A stretch of 54,437 nucleotides of DNA from positions 1 to 54,437 of the forward strand of contig CALXYT010000008.1 of assembly GCA_944393045.1 (NCBI GenBank). Direction: 5' to 3'. Below, one piece after another: positions 48,417 through 54,437 of the stretch. Both the position numbers and the translations under genes were made by a program. The stretch comes from an uncultured Succinivibrionaceae bacterium (GTDB lineage Bacteria; Pseudomonadota; Gammaproteobacteria; Enterobacterales; Succinivibrionaceae). Each line of letters starts with the position of its first letter. Within the stretch, counting starts at the first letter, position 1. The notes beneath the pieces were generated by a model. It ran no database searches, had not been told where the DNA came from, and worked only from the letters and a program-made list of their open reading frames with translations.

Positions 48417-50198
48417 TCAATTATCCATTTCGTTTAAATTGATACTTTGATTATGCAATTTACGTAATGTACTGCGGTGACCAACACTTATGATAATGGT
48501 ATCTTTAAGCTCTTCTTTAATCATGCGATAAAGTAATAACTCATTATCCTCATCTAAAGCACTAGTTACCTCATCTAAAAATACAACATCAGGTTTTAAT
48601 AAAAGCACTCGTAAGAAAGCAATACGCTGCTGCTCACCTAAAGAGAGAATATGACTGTAATCATCAATTACATCTAAGCTCTTTTTTAAGTATGACAAGC
48701 CCATCTTTTCAAGGTAAGTATCAATCTTCTCATTAACATCACTTAAACTATTGGGATATAAAATACCAGAACGTAAAGTACCTAATGGCATATAAGGTTT
48801 TTGGCTTAAAAATAATATTTTTTTCTTAGCATCTAAAAATATTTGCCCTTTAGCATATGGCCAAATACCTGCCATAGTACGCAATAAAGTAGACTTACCA
48901 CAGCCGCTATGACCTTGAATAAGTAAAGAATCACCTTTAGCTAGTTGTAGCGTTAAATTGCAAACTAACATTGTACCATCAGGCTTATAAATACTTAAAT
49001 CTTTAACTCCGACAATCTCAGAAGTTTGCACTTGTGGTTTTTGTAAATGTTCTGCTGATTTCATGCTAGCTTCAAATAAAGAAAGACGGTCTATTACAGC
49101 TTTCCATTCAGCTAAGCTGCTAAAATTTGAGATTAAGGTAGATAAAGAATCTAACACTTTACCAAAAGCAGAATTTATCTGCATTAAATCACCAATAGTT
49201 AATAACTTACTAAAATACATTGGTGCTGAGATTAGAATCGGAAAAATTACCGCAGTTTGCATATAACCTAAGGTAAAGAAACCTAAATCCTTAGTCTTTT
49301 TAATCAAATTTACATAGTTTGCTACTACATCAAAAAATAAACTATTAAAGCGTTTATTTTCCTCTTTTTCACCTTTATATATTGCAACGGATTCGGCATT
49401 TTCACGTAGACGAATTAAACTGAAACGAAAGTCTGCCTCAAAACGTTGTTGTCTAAAATTTAATAATACTAATGGTCTCCCCATTAAGAAGGTTATTAAC
49501 GTACCAAGCACGGCATAAATTAACGCTAAATAAAATAAGTAACCATCAGGTAAATTTATATCTACCCCCATAACCGAAAAACTTACAGCTTTAGATAACC
49601 CCCATAATATCACCCCAAAGGTTACTAACATGGAAATATCTGTAATAATGCTAATGGTTAAAGTGATAGTTAAACTTACAAATTGATTTAAATCATCGGC
49701 AATACGCTGATCGGGGTTATCAGTCTTTTTATCGGTAAGCTGCACGCTATAATAATTACCATCACGTAAATATCGGGCTAAATAATGCTCGGTAAGCCAT
49801 TTACGCCATCTGATAATTAATGCTGAAATCACATAGGCTCGATAAACATAAGTACAAACATGTAGTGTTGCTAAAAAAACAAAGAGCCATAATCCAGCAA
49901 TAAAACCATCAAGATTATAGTTTTGTACATTATCCCAAAACTCTTTATACCAATCGTTAAATTGTTTAGCAAGTACTATTACCGCAACAGTAAAGGCAAC
50001 AATTAACAGCAATAACACCCAACTAAATAAACTATCTTTAGATTTCCAATAAGGTATGGCTATGGTAAAAAACGCTTTTATTGAACAAAGGAGCGATTGA
50101 CTTTCATGAGCGTCAGGCTTTTGTCCATCATGCCTGCGTTCCCCAAATACATTGGCTTTTATATAAGGTTGCGCTTTTTTAAATTTTTTAAAAAACAT
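48417..50198 (-). CDS. YddA/SbmA-type fused ABC transporter
   Basis: A 593-residue half-transporter with transmembrane and ATPase domains in one chain. The membrane domain (~60-330) carries features of the SbmA/BacA-like ABC_membrane_2 family (YRAYVISALIIRWRKWLTEHYLARYL). The ATPase has Walker A GHSGCGKSTLL (~428-438), signature LSLGEQQRIAF (~515) and Walker B VVFLDEVTSALDE (~538). E. coli YddA has 561 residues with the same order; the substrate is unknown there, and relatives take up vitamin B12 or peptides. Preceded by AGAGA before the ATG. Probably monocistronic; menA is convergent in orientation only by sharing the strand and is separated by the hairpin. Confidence 0.87.
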   Translation of the reverse strand: MFFKKFKKAQPYIKANVFGERRHDGQKPDAHESQSLLCSIKAFFTIAIPYWKSKDSLFSWVLLLLIVAFTVAVIVLAKQFNDWYKEFWDNVQNYNLDGFIAGLWLFVFLATLHVCTYVYRAYVISALIIRWRKWLTEHYLARYLRDGNYYSVQLTDKKTDNPDQRIADDLNQFVSLTITLTISIITDISMLVTFGVILWGLSKAVSFSVMGVDINLPDGYLFYLALIYAVLGTLITFLMGRPLVLLNFRQQRFEADFRFSLIRLRENAESVAIYKGEKEENKRFNSLFFDVVANYVNLIKKTKDLGFFTLGYMQTAVIFPILISAPMYFSKLLTIGDLMQINSAFGKVLDSLSTLISNFSSLAEWKAVIDRLSLFEASMKSAEHLQKPQVQTSEIVGVKDLSIYKPDGTMLVCNLTLQLAKGDSLLIQGHSGCGKSTLLRTMAGIWPYAKGQIFLDAKKKILFLSQKPYMPLGTLRSGILYPNSLSDVNEKIDTYLEKMGLSYLKKSLDVIDDYSHILSLGEQQRIAFLRVLLLKPDVVFLDEVTSALDEDNELLLYRMIKEELKDTIIISVGHRSTLRKLHNQSINLNEMDN

Positions 50199-50427
50199 TA
50201 CATAATCTCTTTTAATAAACGGTTTTTACTTCTTTAGAGTAAGCTTGCTACCCAATTAGTTCCCTAGTTGTTAGTAACTTTTTATATTTTAAGTTGAAGT
50301 TTTATGCTGTAAAGCTTTTTATTTCTAAGCTTAAAAAAAAACTATAAAAATATCGAGCATTTCAAAGATTAGTAATCTTGAAGGTATATGATAAAGATAG
50401 CAAAAAAGCATGGCATGAGATGTTGGT

Positions 50428-50457
50428 AAAAAAAATCCCTCAAGAACTTGAGGGATT
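50428..50457 (-). terminator. Intrinsic terminator after hup
   Basis: A perfect 11-bp stem (AATCCCTCAAG with CTTGAGGGATT, loop AA) followed on the minus strand by a long T run, 17 bases past the HU stop. Confidence 0.9.
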
Positions 50458-50474
50458 GCGGTAAAACTTAATGC

Positions 50475-50750
50475 TTACTTCTTAACAGCTTCCTTAAGAG
50501 CTTTACCAGGAGTAAATGTAGGGATATTGCAAGCTTCGATAGTGATTTCTTCACCAGTACGAGGATTGCGCCCCTTTCTTGCATTGCGATGGTTTATCTT
50601 AAAGGTACCAAAACCAAACAATGTTAAGCTTTCTCCGTCACTTAACTTATCAGTAATAATATCTAAAGTAGCGTCTAAAAAACTTTGAGATTGGCTCTTT
50701 GACAATCCGGTTTTTTCAGCGATTAAGTTAATAAGGTCTGTTTTGTTCAT
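50475..50750 (-). CDS. hup: HU-family DNA-binding protein
   Basis: Small nucleoid protein that bends DNA as a dimer. From ATG at 50750 it has 91 residues, the normal HU length (90). A 41-codon in-frame extension exists upstream, but MNKTDLINLIAEKTGLSKSQ is the standard HU start and AGGA lies eight bases before it. The DNA-binding arm is clear: FGFGTFKINHRNARKGRNPR followed by TGEEI. The sequence cannot be split confidently into HupA or HupB type. It ends with a strong terminator and lies divergently from purH, sharing a 560-base region. Confidence 0.96.
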   Translation of the reverse strand: MNKTDLINLIAEKTGLSKSQSQSFLDATLDIITDKLSDGESLTLFGFGTFKINHRNARKGRNPRTGEEITIEACNIPTFTPGKALKEAVKK

Positions 50751-51310
50751 ACGAAGTCCTACAACATTTAGCCTTCTTGTTAATAATGACAATATGCTTA
50801 GATTTCCTAAGCTTAAGTTTTTGGGAAAATAATTACCAATCAAACTATTTAACTTTTTTAGTAAGATTAACACCTTACTCTGGTATTAAACAACCAAATC
50901 TCTTAAGGTAAATAGTATTCTCCTATCTAAAATTACATACTAAGTTAAAAAAAAACAAACAATTTTTAACTAAATATTCAATAAAGAGCACTTTTAAAGT
51001 TAAATTTGCGTACATACTCACATTTTACAGCTTTTTAAAGAGGTGTTACATAACTTAGATTTAGTGATTTTCTACTCCCTTGTTTGTAACATAAAAGTTT
51101 TTAACTCCTGCGCCTTAACAGCTTATGTTTCTTTAAAAAATTAACAGTAGTAAGTTAGTTTCATTGCCGTAATGACGATTATTTTTTTGTAAAACTTATG
51201 GTAAAACCATGCGCAATTTTGTACAATTAGCACAAATTTTGCTTTATAAAATATTTGTTTATTTTATTTAGTTCATCAATCTTTAAATTCAATTTGAGGT
51301 TCTTAAGTAA
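50751..51310. other. Divergent hup/purH regulatory region
   Basis: AT-rich, no gene. Near 51212-51243 an imperfect palindrome (GCGCAATTTTGTAC ... GCACAAATTTTGC) lies about 70 bases upstream of purH; it does not match the PurR consensus closely. No clear promoter for either gene. Confidence 0.35.
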
Positions 51311-52903
51311 ATGGATAACGCTCGTCCTATTCGTAGAGCTCTTATCAGTGTTTCTGATAAGACTGGTGTAGTAGATTTTGCTAAAAAATTAGCTGACCGT
51401 GGAGTTGAAATTCTATCAACAGGTGGGACTGCTAAGCTTCTTGCTCAAGCTAATATTAGAGTTACAGAAGTTAGCGATTACACAGGCTTCCCTGAAATGA
51501 TGTCAGGTCGTGTTAAAACTCTCCACCCAAAAGTTCACGGTGGTATCTTAGGTCGTCGTGGTATCGATGATGAGGTTATGGCTCAGCACGATATTAAACC
51601 TATTGACTTAGTTGCGGTAAACTTATATCCATTTGCAGCTACTGTTGCCAAACCTGATTGCACTATTGAGCTTGCTGTTGAGAATATTGATATCGGCGGT
51701 CCTACTATGGTAAGAAGTGCGGCTAAGAACTTCAAAGACGTTACCATTGTAGTAAATGCTCGTGATTATGACCGTGTGATTGCTGAAATGGATGCTAATA
51801 ACGGTTCATTAACTTATGAAACTCGTTTTGATTTATCAATTGCCGCATTTGAGCATACTGCTAAATACGATGGCATGATAGCCAATTACTTTGGGACTAA
51901 AGTTCCAAGCTATGGCATTAAGGAAGAATGCTCTTGTGATTCAAAATTCCCTCGTACTTTCAATTGCCAGTTTACTAAAAAACAAGATATGCGTTATGGC
52001 GAGAACGGTCACCAAAAAGCTGCTTTCTACGTTGAAGAAGGTAATACCAATGCAAGTATCTCTACTGCAAATCAGCTCCAAGGTAAGGCGCTTTCTTATA
52101 ACAATATCTCCGATACCGATGCAGCTTTAGAGTGCGTAAAAGAATTTAAAGAACCTGCTTGCGTTATCGTTAAACATGCTAACCCTTGTGGTGTTGCTCT
52201 TGGTAGTGATATTTTTGAGGCATACACTAAAGCATTTGCAACCGACCCTACTAGTGCTTTTGGTGGCATTATTGCATTTAACCGTGAACTTGACGGTAAA
52301 ACAGCCCAAAAGATTATTGATAATCAGTTCTGCGAAGTAATTATTGCACCAAAGGTTTCTGATGAGGCTAAGAGTGCTGTTGCCGCTAAAAAGAATATCC
52401 GTCTATTAGAATGTGGTTTCTGGGAAGGTAGAGTTGCAGCTCTTGAATATAAGAGAGTAACTGGCGGCTTATTAGTACAAGAAGCTGATACTGACTTTGT
52501 TAAGAAAGAGGATATTAAGGTTGTTACTAAATTACAGCCTACTGAGCAAGAACTTGATGAATTACTCTTTGCTATGAAGGTAGTTAAGTATACTAAGTCA
52601 AACGCTATTGTTTATACCAGAGACCGCCAGACTATCGGTATTGGTGCAGGACAGATGAGCCGTGTATTCTCAGCCGAAATTGCTTGCATTAAGGCAGAGC
52701 GTGAAGGCTTAAAGATTGAAGGTTCAGTAATGGCATCTGATGCATTCTTCCCATTCCGTGATAGCGTTGATGCTGCAGCTAAGGCTGGTATTAAGTGCAT
52801 TATTCAACCAGGTGGTTCCATCAGAGATCAGGAATGTATCGATGCTGCTAATGAACACGGCATGGTAATGATATTTACTGGTATGCGCCACTTCCGTCAC
52901 TAA
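51311..52903 (+). CDS. purH: Bifunctional AICAR formyltransferase/IMP cyclohydrolase
   Basis: Catalyses the last two steps of IMP synthesis, using 10-formyl-THF, the product of FolD. The 530 residues equal E. coli PurH (529). The N-terminal MGS-like cyclohydrolase has [17 protein letters not shown] (~7-23), GGTAKLL and [11 protein letters not shown] (~64-74); the C-terminal transformylase has [11 protein letters not shown] with catalytic Lys-His (~283-293), DPTSAFGG (~307) and [10 protein letters not shown] (~503). GAGG precedes the ATG. It leads the purH-purD pair as in E. coli, separated by a hairpin. Confidence 0.98.
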   Translation: MDNARPIRRALISVSDKTGVVDFAKKLADRGVEILSTGGTAKLLAQANIRVTEVSDYTGFPEMMSGRVKTLHPKVHGGILGRRGIDDEVMAQHDIKPIDLVAVNLYPFAATVAKPDCTIELAVENIDIGGPTMVRSAAKNFKDVTIVVNARDYDRVIAEMDANNGSLTYETRFDLSIAAFEHTAKYDGMIANYFGTKVPSYGIKEECSCDSKFPRTFNCQFTKKQDMRYGENGHQKAAFYVEEGNTNASISTANQLQGKALSYNNISDTDAALECVKEFKEPACVIVKHANPCGVALGSDIFEAYTKAFATDPTSAFGGIIAFNRELDGKTAQKIIDNQFCEVIIAPKVSDEAKSAVAAKKNIRLLECGFWEGRVAALEYKRVTGGLLVQEADTDFVKKEDIKVVTKLQPTEQELDELLFAMKVVKYTKSNAIVYTRDRQTIGIGAGQMSRVFSAEIACIKAEREGLKIEGSVMASDAFFPFRDSVDAAAKAGIKCIIQPGGSIRDQECIDAANEHGMVMIFTGMRHFRH

Positions 52904-52921
52904 TTTGTTTAACTTATAATT

Positions 52922-52944
52922 AAGGGATCTCAGATCCCTTTTTT
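52922..52944 (+). terminator. Terminator-like hairpin between purH and purD
   Basis: AAGGGATC, loop TCA, GATCCCTT, followed by TTTTTT, inside the presumed purHD operon. It may partly stop transcription before purD. Confidence 0.75.
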
Positions 52945-52968
52945 ACTCAATTATTTTATGGAATACTT

Positions 52969-54255
52969 ATGAAAGTTTTAGTAATCGGTAATGGTGGTAG
53001 AGAACATGCACTAGCTTGGAAAGCAGCTCAATCTAAGCTAGTTGATACTGTTTTTGTAGCCCCTGGTAATCCTGGCATTATGCGCGAGGATAAAATTAAA
53101 CTTATCAATATCGGAGTAACTGATATTGATAAATTAGTAACTTTTGCTAAAGATGAAAAAATTGATTTAACCATTGTAGGTCCTGAAGCTCCATTAGTTA
53201 TTGGGGTAGTTGATGCTTTCAAGACTAATAACTTAACTATTTTTGGACCAACAGAAGCAGCAGCTCAGCTTGAAGGTTCAAAATCATTTACTAAAGACTT
53301 CCTTGCTAGACACCATATTCCAACTGCTCATTACCAAGTATTTACCGAAACTGATAAAGCATTAGCCTATCTTGATAAAGTTGGGGCACCAATTGTAATA
53401 AAAGCTGATGGCCTTGCTGCTGGTAAAGGTGTTATTGTGGCGATGGATCTTGTTACAGCTAAAGAAGCAGTAACAGATATGCTTTCAGGTAACGCTTTTG
53501 GCTCAGCAGGTTCAAGAGTAGTAATTGAAGAATTTCTTGAAGGTGAAGAAGCCTCATTTATCGTTATGGCCGATGGCACAAATGTTGTGCCTATGGCAAC
53601 AAGTCAGGATCATAAGCGTATTGGCGATGGTGATACCGGCTTAAATACTGGAGGCATGGGTGCCTACTCACCTGCACCGGTAGTAACTGATGAGGTATTT
53701 AAGAAGGTAATGGATCAGGTAATCATGCCTACCATCAACGGTATGAAGAGCGAAGGCAATCCTTATACCGGCTTTTTATACGCAGGTCTTATGATCGATA
53801 AGAACGGGAATCCAAAGGTTATTGAATTTAACTGCCGTTTTGGGGATCCAGAAACTCAGCCTATTATGATGCGTATGCAAAGCGATTTAGTTGACCTTTG
53901 CTTAAAGGGGGTCAATGGCGAGCTTGCAGGTGAGGTTGCTCAATACGATAAGCGTGCTGCTGTTGGGGTGGTATTAGCTGCCAAGAACTATCCTGGTAAG
54001 CCACAAACTGGTGATGAAATCTTTGGGTTAAAAGATTCTTATCCTGAATATCAAAAAGTATTCCAAGCAGGTACAGCTTTAAAGGATGGCAAACTTGTTA
54101 CCAATGGTGGTCGTGTATTATGCGCAACAGCCCTGGGTGATAGCGTAAAGGAAGCTGCCCAAAGAGCATATGAACTTGCTAAAACTATTACTTGGAAAGA
54201 TGTTTATTATCGTAAAGATATCGCTTATCGTGCTATTGCCCGTGAAGAGCAGTAA
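52969..54255 (+). CDS. purD: Phosphoribosylamine-glycine ligase (GAR synthetase)
   Basis: ATP-grasp enzyme joining glycine to phosphoribosylamine in purine synthesis. The 428 residues equal E. coli PurD (429). Visible: VIGNGGREHALAWK (~5-18), GPEAPLVIGVVDAF (~72-85), the ATP-grasp lysine region VIKADGLAAGKGV (~140-152), EFLEGEEASFIVMADG (~188-203), HKRIGDGDTGLNTGGMGAYSP (~215-235, in two parts), and EFNCRFGDPETQ (~285-296). It follows purH by 65 bases. Confidence 0.97.
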   Translation: MKVLVIGNGGREHALAWKAAQSKLVDTVFVAPGNPGIMREDKIKLINIGVTDIDKLVTFAKDEKIDLTIVGPEAPLVIGVVDAFKTNNLTIFGPTEAAAQLEGSKSFTKDFLARHHIPTAHYQVFTETDKALAYLDKVGAPIVIKADGLAAGKGVIVAMDLVTAKEAVTDMLSGNAFGSAGSRVVIEEFLEGEEASFIVMADGTNVVPMATSQDHKRIGDGDTGLNTGGMGAYSPAPVVTDEVFKKVMDQVIMPTINGMKSEGNPYTGFLYAGLMIDKNGNPKVIEFNCRFGDPETQPIMMRMQSDLVDLCLKGVNGELAGEVAQYDKRAAVGVVLAAKNYPGKPQTGDEIFGLKDSYPEYQKVFQAGTALKDGKLVTNGGRVLCATALGDSVKEAAQRAYELAKTITWKDVYYRKDIAYRAIAREEQ

Positions 54256-54310
54256 TTTATGTTGTTTTTAACCTTTCTCCGGCTGTAAAAAAACAAGCAG
54301 ACAAGGTAAC

Positions 54311-54340
54311 AAAAAAACCAGAGCTAAGCTCTGGTTTTTT
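54311..54340 (+). terminator. Intrinsic terminator after purD
   Basis: ACCAGAGC, loop TAA, GCTCTGGT with flanking A and T runs that extend the stem, followed by TTTTTT; 55 bases past the purD stop. Confidence 0.9.
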
Positions 54341-54377
54341 ACTACATTTCAACTTTTTTACAAACCCAGCCGTAAAG

Positions 54378-54399
54378 CCCCCTAGCTTTAGCTATGGGG
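54378..54399 (+). repeat. Second solo hairpin like the left-edge IS200/IS605-type end
   Basis: CCCCC, TAGCT, TT, AGCTA, T, GGGG: the same layout as 105-125 (five Cs, 4-5 base stem, TT loop, stem, a single unpaired T, four Gs), in the same orientation. No tnpB is nearby. It is probably a solo end or a small palindromic element. Confidence 0.4.
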
Positions 54400-54437
54400 A
54401 TATAAGGCATTCTCAAAAAATTTAAAATCTATTGTAT

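Noticed and set aside
50751..50873. N-terminal extension of the HU reading frame
   Set aside because: The 41 extra codons lack HU homology, and a good Shine-Dalgarno precedes the canonical MNKTDL start.
51212..51243. Palindrome upstream of purH as a PurR operator
   Set aside because: The half-sites do not match the PurR consensus (ACGCAAACG type) well enough to claim it.

Overview
The window reads as an ordinary chromosomal stretch of an AT-rich gammaproteobacterium. Protein content fits this: QueF of the long E. coli type, EndA-RsmE, AlaA, YfbR, a YfcZ/YiiS-type protein, the inner-membrane sulfatase YejM, and a Pro-Arg-His-Leu tRNA operon of the enterobacterial kind. MenA (menaquinone), FabV as enoyl-ACP reductase, low G+C and the mixture of c-di-GMP genes make an anaerobic host-associated family such as Succinivibrionaceae (Aeromonadales) my best guess; this is inference, as no rRNA gene is present.

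Layout. 1-160: a solo hairpin resembling an IS200/IS605 end. 158-7158 (minus): yejM, then central carbon genes transketolase, phosphoglycerate kinase and class II aldolase. 7562-12772 (minus): a compact three-gene operon of a membrane GGDEF/EAL protein and two membrane-tethered BMP/PnrA-like ligand-binding proteins without any transporter; this is the best candidate for an undescribed signalling system. 13410-14570: metK. 14679-15515: a conserved protein of unknown function. 15744-18749: endA-rsmE-unknown-queF operon, followed by a TPR/degenerate GGDEF membrane protein and a pair of small membrane proteins, one fusing a zinc ribbon to a pilin-like domain. 22519-22881 (minus): four tRNAs with a clear promoter and terminator, flanked by a 24-nt direct repeat. 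23152-28766: a TSUP permease, a lipoprotein, folD, fabV and a polytopic membrane protein. 28957-34857: dacB, a broken Phd/YefM antitoxin relic, alaA, yfbR, a DUF4357 protein and an RsmB-like methyltransferase. 34968-36947 (minus): a DEAD-box helicase. 37468-42532: a complete leucine operon with a newly read leader peptide (too short for ordinary gene calling) and a Leu-codon attenuator. 42709-45069: a DUF2799 lipoprotein and a wrecked ISL3-type insertion sequence with recognisable terminal repeats. 45396-50750: galM, a PilZ protein, a YfcZ-like protein, menA, a YddA-type ABC transporter and an HU gene. 51311-54255: purH-purD. 54378-54399: a second solo hairpin like the one at the left edge.

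How it works together. Most genes are housekeeping: glycolysis/pentose phosphate, SAM, folate C1, purine and leucine synthesis, cell wall and envelope, tRNA/rRNA modification. Superimposed is a c-di-GMP layer: a catalytically intact EAL phosphodiesterase with periplasmic sensor and partner binding proteins, a degenerate GGDEF protein, and a PilZ receptor. Mobile DNA is present only as relics.
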